In this document: positions 36,216 through 44,132 of the stretch, in pieces
Position numbering within the stretch: the stretch's first letter is position 1
Layout of the letters: each line of letters starts with the position of its first letter
NCBI GenBank assembly: GCA_958427145.1
Contig: CAUAAZ010000016.1
Location: 1-45,540, forward strand
Origin: an uncultured Collinsella sp.
Lineage (GTDB): Bacteria > Actinomycetota > Coriobacteriia > Coriobacteriales > Coriobacteriaceae
Length of the DNA: 45,540 bases
Reading direction: 5' to 3'
Translations under genes and position numbers: made by a program
Notes under the pieces: model-generated
What the model was told of the DNA's origin: nothing
The model's input: the letters and a program-made list of their open reading frames with translations, nothing else
The model's database searches: none

Positions 36216-39086
36216 ATGAGTCGCCGCAACACCGAGCTGCTCTTGCTCATCGCCTCGGCGTTCCCCGTCATCCTGCTGTATGCGATGTACGTCCTCACCG
36301 CGGGCGCTGCCATCTCCTTTGAGACGCTCGCCGTACCGATCGGCCTCTTTGCCGCCTTTGCCGCGGCCCACATTGCCGTGCGCATCTTGGCGCCCGGTGC
36401 CGACCCCGCCATCCTGCCCATTGTCTTTGTGCTTTCGGGCATCGGCATCACGTTCGTGACACGCCTCGCCCCCGCTCTCGCCATCTCGCAGCTCATCATC
36501 CTGTTTGTCTCGGTGGCGCTCATGGTGGGAACGCTTGCACTGGTCAAAAACCTCGACGTGGTCATGCGCTACAAGTACACCTTTGGCATCATCGGCATCA
36601 TTCTGCTGATGCTGCCTATCTTTATCGGCACCACGATCTCGGGCTCCAAGCTGTGGATTCGCATCGCGGGCTTTACCATCCAGCCCGGCGAGTTCGCCAA
36701 GGTCTTTATCGTCCTGTTCTTGGCCGGCTACTTGGCCGAGAACCGCGAGTTGCTCTCCATCTCCAACCGCAAGATCCTGGGCTTTAAGATCCCTCGTCTG
36801 CGACTGCTGCTGCCGCTGTTTGCCGTGTGGGGTGTGTGCCTGCTCGGCGTCGTCTTCGAACGCGACCTGGGTTCGGCCGTGCTGTTCTACACCATCTTCT
36901 TGCTGATGCTCTACGTTGCCACGGGACGATTCTCGTATGTCGTTATCGGTCTTGCGCTCTTGGCCGTTGGAGCCGTGGGCGCCTACAAGTTCCTGTCGCA
37001 CGTTCAGGTGCGTTTCCAGGTTTGGGTCGATCCGTTTAAGGACGCCCAGGGCCAGGGCTACCAGATCGTCCAGTCGCTCTTCTCGCTTGCCGATGGCGGT
37101 CTGGTCGGTGTTGGCATCGGCAACGGCATGGCCAACAACATCCCTGTCGTCGAGTCCGACTTTATCTTCTCGGCTATCGGCGAGGAGATGGGCCTTTTGG
37201 GCGGCGGCGCCGTGCTCATCCTGTTTATGCTCTTTGCCGTTCGCGGCCTGACCACAGCTGCCCGCGCAAAGTCCGACCTTGCCGCCTTTAGTGCCACGGG
37301 CCTTACGGCAGCCATCAGCTTCCAGGCCTTTTTGATCGTAGGCGGCGTTACCCGCCTGATCCCGCTGACCGGCGTCACCCTGCCCTTTATGAGCCAGGGC
37401 GGCTCCTCGCTGCTGGCAAGCTTTATCATCGTCGCGCTCCTGCTGCGCGCTGGTGACGAGGCGACCGGACGCGAGGCAGAACTTACCGGCACCGGCACCA
37501 TGGCCGCCATCACCGATGATCAGGTCGCATCTGCCGCCGCCCCGACGGGCACGCGCTTTGCCACCTCGTCTTCCTACGGCAGTGGCAGCCATTCCGTCGG
37601 CTCGCGCATGCGCCGTCGCCTGCTCGACACACCTGAATCCGGTGTGCTCGGCCGCGTGGCGCTCGCCAACCGTCTAACCCGCGCGGTGCTCGCCTTTACG
37701 GCGCTGTTCGCCATCCTTATCGGCAACCTCACCTATGTCCAGGTCATCAAGGCCAAGGACTATCAGGACATGCCGACCAACAACCACACCATCGCCCGCT
37801 CCAAGTACATCCAGCGCGGCTCCATCATCACGTCCGACGGCGTGACGCTGGCCGAGTCGCTGCAGCAGGAGGACGGCACCTACGTACGCTCCTACCCCAA
37901 CGGTAACCTGGCAGCACACGTGGTTGGCTACGTGAGCCAGCAGTATGGCACCACCGCCATCGAGAGCGTCATGAACGACACGCTCACCGGTTCTAAGGAC
38001 TACTCCAGCTGGAACAACGCCATCGCGTCGCTCGCGGGCCAGACCCAGCCGGGCAACACCGCCAAGCTCACCATCGACTCGCGCATCCAGACGGCTGCCG
38101 AGCAGGCGCTCAAGGGCTTTAAGGGCGCTGTAGTGGTCATCGACCCGCGTACCGGCGCGGTTCTCGCATGTGCCAGCTCGCCCACTTACGACAACACCAA
38201 CATCGATGCCCTGCTGCAGACGGGCGGCGGCGAGGACGGCTCCATGTACAATCGTGCCATGGACGCGCTGTACACGCCGGGCTCAACGTTTAAGGTCGTT
38301 ACGCTTTCCGCGGCACTCGAGACCGGTACCGCCAGCCTTACCAGCACCTACCAGGCGCCCGGCTCCATGGACATCGGCAACGCACCGGTCACCAACGATG
38401 CCAACGAGAGCTACGGCACCATCAGCCTGCAGCAGGCCTTTGCCGTGTCCTCCAACGTCGTCTTTGGCCAGGTGGCAAACGAAGTTGGCGCAAACACGCT
38501 CGTGCAGTTTGCCAACGCCTTTGGCTACGGCCAAAAGCTCGGCCAGGACCTGACCTCCGCGGCCTCCATCATGGCCGACCCGTCGCTCATGACCGAGTGG
38601 GAGACCGCCTGGGCCGGCGCCGGCCAGCCTGTCGGCATGGACCACACGCCCGGCCCGCAGACCACCGTCATGCAAAACGCCGTAATTGCCGCCGCCATCG
38701 CTAACAGCGGCGTGGTCATGGACCCGTACTTTGTAGCCCAGGTACTCGCCCCGGACGGAACCGTGGTCAAGACCACGCAGTCCCGCTCGCTGGGTCAGGC
38801 CGTCAGCTCCGCCACGGCCGACCAGGTCAAGCAGGCCATGCTTGCCGTCGTCCAGTCCGGCACCGGCACCGATGCCCAAATCCCCGGCGTCAAGGTCGCC
38901 GGCAAGACTGGCTCGGCCGAGACCGGCGGCACCAACGTCAACTCGATGTTCGTTGGCTTTGCACCTTACGATTCACCCACAGTCGCTATCTCGGTTGCCT
39001 TAGAGGATTACGACAAGCATGACGTCAAGGCCGCCAAGATCGCCGGCATCGTCCTGACCGCGGCGCTTGCCGCACAGGGAGCGTGA
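36216..39086 (+). CDS. SEDS glycosyltransferase fused to a class B penicillin-binding protein
   Basis: A 956-aa single open frame joining two proteins that normally work as a pair. Residues about 1-430 are a SEDS (FtsW/RodA) peptidoglycan glycosyltransferase with about ten membrane helices and the conserved GDLGSAV-like FERDLGSAV segment and SQGGSSLLAS end motif. A Ser/Gly/Thr linker of roughly 60 residues and one further membrane helix (about 495-515) lead to a class B PBP. It has a dimerisation region and a transpeptidase domain with Ser690-Thr-Phe-Lys693, Ser745-Ser-Asn747 and Lys897-Thr-Gly899. The ATG at 36216 is used because AAGGGAG sits eight bases upstream; the GTG at 36207 overlaps that site. 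In mycobacteria the same locus carries separate rodA and pbpA genes, so the fusion is a direct expression of their complex. Confidence 0.92.
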   Translation: MSRRNTELLLLIASAFPVILLYAMYVLTAGAAISFETLAVPIGLFAAFAAAHIAVRILAPGADPAILPIVFVLSGIGITFVTRLAPALAISQLIILFVSVALMVGTLALVKNLDVVMRYKYTFGIIGIILLMLPIFIGTTISGSKLWIRIAGFTIQPGEFAKVFIVLFLAGYLAENRELLSISNRKILGFKIPRLRLLLPLFAVWGVCLLGVVFERDLGSAVLFYTIFLLMLYVATGRFSYVVIGLALLAVGAVGAYKFLSHVQVRFQVWVDPFKDAQGQGYQIVQSLFSLADGGLVGVGIGNGMANNIPVVESDFIFSAIGEEMGLLGGGAVLILFMLFAVRGLTTAARAKSDLAAFSATGLTAAISFQAFLIVGGVTRLIPLTGVTLPFMSQGGSSLLASFIIVALLLRAGDEATGREAELTGTGTMAAITDDQVASAAAPTGTRFATSSSYGSGSHSVGSRMRRRLLDTPESGVLGRVALANRLTRAVLAFTALFAILIGNLTYVQVIKAKDYQDMPTNNHTIARSKYIQRGSIITSDGVTLAESLQQEDGTYVRSYPNGNLAAHVVGYVSQQYGTTAIESVMNDTLTGSKDYSSWNNAIASLAGQTQPGNTAKLTIDSRIQTAAEQALKGFKGAVVVIDPRTGAVLACASSPTYDNTNIDALLQTGGGEDGSMYNRAMDALYTPGSTFKVVTLSAALETGTASLTSTYQAPGSMDIGNAPVTNDANESYGTISLQQAFAVSSNVVFGQVANEVGANTLVQFANAFGYGQKLGQDLTSAASIMADPSLMTEWETAWAGAGQPVGMDHTPGPQTTVMQNAVIAAAIANSGVVMDPYFVAQVLAPDGTVVKTTQSRSLGQAVSSATADQVKQAMLAVVQSGTGTDAQIPGVKVAGKTGSAETGGTNVNSMFVGFAPYDSPTVAISVALEDYDKHDVKAAKIAGIVLTAALAAQGA

Positions 39087-39218
39087 TGCCCATGATTGAA
39101 TCGGACACCCGAGGCGCGCCGCGGCCGAAGAGTTAGCGGCAACGCGCCACACGGCCCCAGCGGCCACATCGTAGGTACTACACACATCGTTGAGCGAATA
39201 GTTATGTTAGGAGCAGGA

Positions 39219-41180
39219 ATGGAACAGAGGGTCCTCGGGGGAAGATACCTCCTCAAGGATAAGGTGGGAACAGGCGGCATGGCGACCGTCTACCGTGCAC
39301 AGGACCAGGTCCTCGACCGCACGGTAGCCGTCAAGATCATGCTGCCACAGTATGCTGGCGACGCAACCTTCGCCGCACGCTTTAAGCAGGAGGCACAGGC
39401 AGCAGCCGGCCTCTCCTCCCCCTATATCGTGGGCGTCTACGATTGGGGCAAGGACGGCGACACCTATTACATCGTCATGGAGTACCTGCGCGGCACCGAC
39501 CTTAAGAGCGGCATCAAGAGCCACGGCGCCCTCGACCCCAAGAAGGTCGCCCAGATCGGCTCGCAGATCAGCTCTGCGCTTTCGGTCGCCCACAAGCACG
39601 AGATCATCCACCGCGACATTAAGCCGCAGAACATCATGGTGCTGCCCGACGGCAACATCAAGGTGATGGACTTTGGCATCGCGCGTGCCAAGAACAGCCA
39701 CCTCACGCAAGATAACAACGTGCTGGGAACCGCCCACTACGTCAGCCCCGAGCAGACCCGCGGTCAGGACCTCGGCCCCACCTCGGATATCTACTCGCTG
39801 GGCGTCGTGATGTACGAGTGCGCCACCGGCCGCGTTCCCTTTGACGGTGACGACGCCATCTCGGTCGCACTCAAGCAAGTCAACGAGTTGCCTATTCCGC
39901 CGAGCCAGATCAACTCCGGTGTCGACGCCGACCTTGAGCGCATCATCCTCAAGTGCATGGAGAAGGACCCGGCAAACCGCTTCCAGACCGCCGACGAGCT
40001 TCGTCAGGTGCTCAACAGCTACCTGTCGGGCCGTGCCGTCAACGTCTCGGAGCCCACGCGCATCATCGGTGCCCCCGGTGAGCTGGGCGCCACCAAGACT
40101 CGCGAGCTTTCCGATCAGACGCGCGCCATGGTGCGTCCCGTCTCGGGCGTGAGCGGCCAGAATACCGCCCGTAGCTCGGTTTCGGGCTCCACCGGCTCCT
40201 ACGAGGTCGAAAAGCCCAAATCCAACAAGAACAAGATCATCGCCGCCGTGGTGGCAGCCGTTGCCGTCATCGGCATCGTGGTAGCCTTTGCCACAGGACT
40301 CTTTGGCGGCGAGCAGGTCACCGTGCCCGATGTGCTGGGCAAGGACCAGCAGACTGCCGTCGAGCTGATCAAGGAAGCCGGCCTGGAGGTCGGCACCATC
40401 GACCAAAGCTACAACGACGATGTCGACGAGGGCAAGGTCGCCGAGCAGACGCCCAACGGCAACACCAAGAAGGCCAAGGGCACCAAGGTGAACCTGGTAA
40501 TCTCCAAGGGTCCCAAGCCCTCCGAGAAGGTTGAGGTTCCCCGGCTTGTCGGCCTGACCAAGGACCAGGCCGAGGCCGCGCTGGCAAGCGTTGGCCTGAA
40601 GGGCAACGCCTCCGAGGAGGCCAACGAGGCCGATGAGGGCCAGGTCTTTGAGCAGGGCACCGAAGCCGGTAAGGAAGTCGCGAAGGGCACGACCATCTCG
40701 TACAAGGTCTCGAGCGGCCCGGATACCACGTCCGTCCCCGATCTGACCGACATGACCGAGGCCCAGGCGCGCAACGCCCTCGATATGGCAGGCTTTGGCG
40801 TCGACGTTAGCTACCAGGAGAACGACTCGGTTACCGAGGGCACCGTGATCAGCTGGAACCCCAGTGGCAAGCAGAAGCCCGGCGCCACGATTACCGTCGT
40901 CATTGCCAAGAAGTCCGGCAAGGCCAGTGTTCCGGGCAACCTGTACGGCAAGAGCATTTCCGCCGCCGTTACCGCGCTCAACAACGCCGGTTTCTATAAC
41001 ATCGGCTTCTGTGACCAGAACGGCAATCCCGTGAGCGGTAACGAGGATGCCACCGTTACGGGCGTCTCCCCCACCGGCAAGCAGTCCACCGACAGCACGA
41101 TTACGCTGACGGTCGCACTTTCTGGCTCGGGTTCGGGCTCTGGCTCGGGCACGGGTGACGATTCCGGTACGACCAACTAG
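39219..41180 (+). CDS. pknB: PASTA-domain Ser/Thr kinase PknB
   Basis: A 653-aa PknB-type kinase, the membrane sensor of peptidoglycan fragments in actinobacteria. The kinase domain (about 10-270) has Lys39 in VAVKI, HRDIKPQN (His131-Asp133), MDFGIA (Asp151) and HYVSPEQ. A juxtamembrane Ser/Thr-rich region follows, then one transmembrane helix at about 340-360. Four extracellular PASTA repeats come next, starting with VTVPDVLGK, VEVPRLVGL, TSVPDLTDM and ASVPGNLYG, and a Gly/Ser tail ends the protein. The ATG at 39219 has AGGAG five bases upstream; an open reading 41 codons longer has no site. It is the last gene of the envelope cluster and ends before a strong terminator. Confidence 0.95.
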   Translation: MEQRVLGGRYLLKDKVGTGGMATVYRAQDQVLDRTVAVKIMLPQYAGDATFAARFKQEAQAAAGLSSPYIVGVYDWGKDGDTYYIVMEYLRGTDLKSGIKSHGALDPKKVAQIGSQISSALSVAHKHEIIHRDIKPQNIMVLPDGNIKVMDFGIARAKNSHLTQDNNVLGTAHYVSPEQTRGQDLGPTSDIYSLGVVMYECATGRVPFDGDDAISVALKQVNELPIPPSQINSGVDADLERIILKCMEKDPANRFQTADELRQVLNSYLSGRAVNVSEPTRIIGAPGELGATKTRELSDQTRAMVRPVSGVSGQNTARSSVSGSTGSYEVEKPKSNKNKIIAAVVAAVAVIGIVVAFATGLFGGEQVTVPDVLGKDQQTAVELIKEAGLEVGTIDQSYNDDVDEGKVAEQTPNGNTKKAKGTKVNLVISKGPKPSEKVEVPRLVGLTKDQAEAALASVGLKGNASEEANEADEGQVFEQGTEAGKEVAKGTTISYKVSSGPDTTSVPDLTDMTEAQARNALDMAGFGVDVSYQENDSVTEGTVISWNPSGKQKPGATITVVIAKKSGKASVPGNLYGKSISAAVTALNNAGFYNIGFCDQNGNPVSGNEDATVTGVSPTGKQSTDSTITLTVALSGSGSGSGSGTGDDSGTTN

Positions 41181-41232
41181 CCGCCACCCTACCGCTCATC
41201 ACGGCTCTCGCCGCAAACATATTCGCTCACAG

Positions 41233-41272
41233 GCGCCCGCTTGCTTCCCCAGCAAGCGGGCGCTTCGTTTTT
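41233..41272 (+). terminator. Terminator of the envelope cluster
   Basis: GCGCCCGCTTGC pairs perfectly with GCAAGCGGGCGC across a seven-base loop and is followed by TTCGTTTTT on the plus strand. It ends the operon that finishes with pknB. Confidence 0.9.
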
Positions 41273-41292
41273 GCCATGGCATTGAACCAGAA

Positions 41293-41321
41293 GAACCCGG
41301 CACCGTAGCGGTACCGGGTTC
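41293..41321 (-). other. Hairpin after the tRNA-like fragment
   Basis: GAACCCGG (41293-41300) and CCGGGTTC (41314-41321) pair perfectly with further pairing inside. On the minus strand it follows a tRNA 3'-end fragment and runs into TTCTGG, mirroring the hairpin after the true tRNA gene. Confidence 0.6.
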
Positions 41322-41329
41322 GATATTCC

Positions 41330-41354
41330 TCTGGTGCCCCCGGGCGGATTCGAA
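41330..41354 (-). repeat. Direct copy of the tRNA-Arg 3' end
   Basis: These 25 bases are identical to 41460-41484, which cover the T-arm 3' half, acceptor strand and CCA of the tRNA-Arg gene. Only this 3' part is present. Such short copies of a tRNA end beside the intact gene are typical of integration sites of mobile elements or of tRNA-gene duplication with loss. Confidence 0.7.
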
Positions 41355-41380
41355 AACTCCCCCGCGGGGAAATGAGTGAC

Positions 41381-41406
41381 GCGGGTGTCGACGGCTCGAA
41401 TCCGCC
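41381..41406 (+). repeat. Inverted partial copy of the tRNA-Arg T-arm region
   Basis: GCGGGTGTCGACGG and TCGAATCCGCC occur here on the plus strand, with only one mismatch to the tRNA gene (41473-41498), which is on the minus strand. The copy covers the 3' anticodon stem, variable loop and T-arm. It forms an inverted repeat with the true gene. Confidence 0.65.
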
Positions 41407-41427
41407 GACGGCCCTCACAAACCAGAA

Positions 41428-41451
41428 ACGGCGCCGCTCTCGCGACGCCGT
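41428..41451 (-). terminator. Probable tRNA-Arg terminator
   Basis: On the minus strand ACGGCG pairs with CGCCGT, with most of the inner four bases also paired, followed by TTTC. It lies ten bases past the tRNA CCA end. Confidence 0.55.
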
Positions 41452-41461
41452 CATAATCTTC

Positions 41462-41537
41462 TGGTGCCCCCGGGCGGATTCGAACCGTCGACACCCGCTT
41501 TAGGAGAGCGGTGCTCTATCCCCTGAGCTACGGAGGC
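41462..41537 (-). tRNA. tRNA-Arg (anticodon CCT)
   Basis: A 76-base tRNA read on the minus strand. The acceptor stem is GCCTCCG with CGGGGGC, the D-arm is GCTCAGGGGATAGAGC, the anticodon stem is CCGCT/AGCGG around loop CTCCTAA (anticodon CCT, Arg), and the T-loop is TTCGAAT. CCA is encoded. One T-stem pair is A-C, which is slightly irregular. It decodes AGG codons, which are rare in high-GC actinobacteria. Confidence 0.93.
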
Positions 41538-41597
41538 ATGTTGTACTAGTGTAGCAGATTTACGCCGTTGTAATACAGCGTATAGCCACTCTTCGAA

Positions 41598-41817
41598 GTT
41601 GCGGTGGAACAGCCCTCCGGAAAGTGTGTCCCACTATCCAGGCAAATTCTGGGTCAAACTTTCCCAATGGGACCTCGCTGGAAACTGTGTCCCAGAATTT
41701 CGGCTCGAAACGGGACACGGTTTCCCAAACGACCCCGTTCCGGAAACTACATCCCGGAATCGGCGCTCGAACTGGGATGCACTTTCCCAATCGAGCCCCA
41801 TGGGAAACTGCGTCCCA
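41598..41817. repeat. Array of seven alternating inverted repeats
   Basis: Seven copies of a 15-17-base unit, consensus TGGGAAACTGTGTCCCA, start near 41618, 41650, 41679, 41712, 41741, 41773 and 41801. They alternate strictly in orientation with a step of about 31 bases. Each full 61-base pair-unit therefore contains two inverted copies and two types of spacer (about 16 and 13 bases), and the spacers of one type resemble each other. The array begins with GTTGCGGTGGAACA (41598-41611), matching the arms of the dispersed repeat family at 5693 and 21889. It lies between the tRNA-Arg gene and the stop of the DUF956 gene. Confidence 0.85.
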
Positions 41818-41839
41818 CTTTGGGGGCGCTCTTTAATGA

Positions 41840-42238
41840 CTAGTTACCTTTGTGGAAGAGGTTTTTGATAACGGAGGGGATGCTCTTGGCGCCCTTGGCC
41901 GTCACATCGATAAAGTCGGGCGAACGCACAAGCTTATCCTCGTCGACGTACTTGCGGACAGCACGAAGCGTCTCTTTGTCGTCGCGCGTCGAAAACGTAA
42001 AGTGACCGTTGTCCTTGGTGAAGATGGCAAAACGCGTGATCTTCTTGGTGCCGCGTAAAACCTCGGCGGCAATATAGTCGACCTCGTCCCACGGGATTTG
42101 AATATAATCCTCGGGATTGCGCTCGTTGTAATACTCGAACGCCTTATTGCCCACCATCACGTTACCGTGGCTGGTAAGCCCCATCAGGCAGGTTGCCGGC
42201 GTTGCCAGATCGACCGTGCTGTTCTGAGATTGCGCCAT
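41840..42238 (-). CDS. manO: DUF956 protein associated with mannose PTS
   Basis: A 132-aa cytosolic protein of the DUF956 family, which is encoded almost only next to mannose-family PTS operons; in lactic acid bacteria and Listeria it is named ManO. The family pattern runs TCLMGLTSHGNVMVGNKAFEYYNE, then IPWDEVDYIAAEV and FTFSTRD. Its function is not established, with a regulatory or PTS-modulating role proposed. GGAGGG precedes the ATG at 42238. It is the last gene of the PTS locus but is separated from the IID gene by a terminator and a 120-base gap, so it may be made only by readthrough or from its own promoter. Confidence 0.8.
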   Translation of the reverse strand: MAQSQNSTVDLATPATCLMGLTSHGNVMVGNKAFEYYNERNPEDYIQIPWDEVDYIAAEVLRGTKKITRFAIFTKDNGHFTFSTRDDKETLRAVRKYVDEDKLVRSPDFIDVTAKGAKSIPSVIKNLFHKGN

Positions 42239-42253
42239 ACGCGCCTCGCCCTC

Positions 42254-42302
42254 CAATAAAAACAATCGGACCGCATCCAGTGTACCCACCGGGTGCGGTC
42301 CG
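42254..42302 (-). terminator. Terminator between PTS IID and DUF956
   Basis: On the minus strand CGGACCGCA pairs perfectly with TGCGGTCCG and is followed by ATTGTTTTTATTG. It ends the three-gene PTS transcript, with DUF956 downstream. Confidence 0.8.
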
Positions 42303-42358
42303 TTTCAATGGCTCAAAAGCCCTTACCTAGCAACTCTCGGTCTTAAGCCGAAGCGTGC

Positions 42359-43279
42359 TTACATGAAGCCGCAGAAGCGACCGATGATGCCGACGGCGAA
42401 GAGAGCCAGGATGATGACGATCGGGCTGACCTTCTTCTTGAGGAGCTTGCAGACCAGCAGGGTCAGGCACACGGCGGCAAGGCCGGGGATGAGCTGATCG
42501 AGGTTGGCCTGAAGCGTGGTGACCTTCATCTGATCAAGGGCGGTAGCACCGACGGAGTTGTACATCGTCAGCGCTTCCTTGATACCCTCGGAACCGGAGG
42601 GCAGGCTAGCCCAGTCGATAAAGGCGCCAGCAGACTGCTTGACCGTGGAGACGATCGGGGTGAAGGAAATGGACACCCAGCGCTCGACCAGGGCGCCGAT
42701 GATGAACATACCCAAGATGGAAGCGCCCTCGGTGACCTTGCCCATCAGACCACCGGAGAGGTCCTTGGCGATGGAGGAGCCGACCTTGTAGCCAAACTCC
42801 TGCGTGTACCACAGGAAAGCGTAACGGATGATGTTCCACGCGAAGAAGAACAGCAGCGGACCGACGATGCTGCCGGACATGGCCAGGGAAGCGCCCAGAG
42901 CGCCCAGAATCGGGCGAAGGGTGAACCAGAAGACGGGGTCACCGACGCCGGCGAGCGGGCCCATCATACCGACCTTGACGCCCTGGATGGCGACATCATC
43001 GATCGGAGCACCGTTGGCGCGCTCCTCCTCGAGGGCGAGGGTAACGCCAATGACGGGGGCGGAAACATAGGGGTGGGTGTTATAGAACTCCAGGTGGCGC
43101 TTAAGAGCGGCAATCTGGTCATCCTTGCTGGTGTAGAGCTTCTTGATCGCAGGGATCATTGCGAAGCACCAGCCGCCGTTCTGCATACGCTCGTAGTTCC
43201 ACGAGCCCTGAAGGAACTGATGACGGAAGCAAACCTTCTTGCGGTCAGCCTTGGTGAGCTGAATCTTGTTCTCTGCCAT
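42359..43279 (-). CDS. manZ: Mannose-family PTS membrane component IID
   Basis: A 306-aa IID component of a mannose/fructose/sorbose-family phosphotransferase system. It pairs with IIC to form the sugar channel. The family pattern is evident: FRHQFLQGSWNYERMQNGGW near the start, the central GPLAGVGDP motif (110-118) and a C-terminal membrane part. GGGGAG lies eight bases before the ATG at 43279; the in-frame start three codons earlier is less well placed. It lies 16 bases after IIC. The transported sugar cannot be fixed from sequence; mannose, glucose or GlcNAc-type hexoses are most likely. Confidence 0.92.
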   Translation of the reverse strand: MAENKIQLTKADRKKVCFRHQFLQGSWNYERMQNGGWCFAMIPAIKKLYTSKDDQIAALKRHLEFYNTHPYVSAPVIGVTLALEEERANGAPIDDVAIQGVKVGMMGPLAGVGDPVFWFTLRPILGALGASLAMSGSIVGPLLFFFAWNIIRYAFLWYTQEFGYKVGSSIAKDLSGGLMGKVTEGASILGMFIIGALVERWVSISFTPIVSTVKQSAGAFIDWASLPSGSEGIKEALTMYNSVGATALDQMKVTTLQANLDQLIPGLAAVCLTLLVCKLLKKKVSPIVIILALFAVGIIGRFCGFM

Positions 43280-43295
43280 ATGTATCACTCCCCTC

Positions 43296-44114
43296 CTACT
43301 CGTAATCGTTCAGAATGTCGCCGAGCGGGTCGCCGGAGCCACCGCCCATGCCGCCACCCTGCTTGGCCAGATCCTTAAGGCCAAGGTAGATGAGGGCAAG
43401 GGAGATGCCGATGAGACCAAGGGCGATCAGCGTGAGCTGAGGGATGGCAGCAAGGACAAAGCCGAGGACGAAGAACGGCCAGGTCTCCTTGGTGGCCATC
43501 ATGTTGATGACCATGGCGTAACCGACGGAAGCGACCATGCCGCCGCCGACAGCCATGCCGCCGGACAGCCAGTCGGGCATAGCGTTAAGCGCGTTGGTAA
43601 CGGCCTCGGCCGGGATGACGCACAGAAGCACTGCCGGGATGGCGATACGAAGGCCCTGCATGAGGATGGCAGCATACTGCCAGCGCTCGATGCCGGAGAA
43701 GTCGCCCTTCTCGGCGCAACCGTCCATGGCGTGAGCGATAGCGGTAGCAATGGTACGGCAGATCATGGTCAGGAACAGACCAGCGACCGACAGCGGGACG
43801 GCGACGGCGATAGCGGTGGTAACGGCCTTGGCCGAATCGGTGGCGCCACCGTTGAGGGCGAGCACCATGATGATCGAAGAAGCGACCGAGGCCAGAGCGG
43901 CGTCAGGCGCGACAGCGGCGCCGACGTTAGCCCAGCCAAGGGCCATCATCTGGAGCGAACCGCCCAGGAGGATGCCCTCCTGAAGGTGACCGGTTACGAG
44001 ACCGATAAGCGTGCATGCCACGAGCGGCTGATGGAACTGGAACTCATCCAGAATGCCTTCCATACCGGCAAGCAACGCGACAATCGCAACAAGCAGAATA
44101 GTGATTGCAGACAT
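43296..44114 (-). CDS. manY: Mannose-family PTS membrane component IIC
   Basis: A 272-aa integral membrane protein of the EIIC mannose/sorbose family with about seven hydrophobic segments. The signature QPLVACTLIGLVTGHLQEGILLGGSLQMMALGW (29-61) holds the sugar-binding region. A Gly-rich, acidic C-terminus ends the protein. AGGAGGG lies eight bases before the ATG. It is 18 bases after the IIAB gene and 16 bases before IID, so all three are one operon. Confidence 0.93.
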   Translation of the reverse strand: MSAITILLVAIVALLAGMEGILDEFQFHQPLVACTLIGLVTGHLQEGILLGGSLQMMALGWANVGAAVAPDAALASVASSIIMVLALNGGATDSAKAVTTAIAVAVPLSVAGLFLTMICRTIATAIAHAMDGCAEKGDFSGIERWQYAAILMQGLRIAIPAVLLCVIPAEAVTNALNAMPDWLSGGMAVGGGMVASVGYAMVINMMATKETWPFFVLGFVLAAIPQLTLIALGLIGISLALIYLGLKDLAKQGGGMGGGSGDPLGDILNDYE

Positions 44115-44132
44115 GTATCGGACCCTCCTTTA

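Noticed and set aside
41330..41540. tmRNA or a second intact tRNA gene
   Set aside because: Only the 3' arm and acceptor sequence of the copy exist. No paired 5' acceptor strand or tag-peptide region is found at a suitable distance.
41598..41817. CRISPR array
   Set aside because: Units alternate in orientation, spacers are short (11-17 bases) and similar to each other, and no cas gene is present in the window.
41598..41868. Short proteins read through the repeat array (about 70-89 residues in three plus frames)
   Set aside because: Open frames in all three phases are explained by the repeat period. There is no ribosome site and no codon bias, so I treat the stretch as non-coding repeat.
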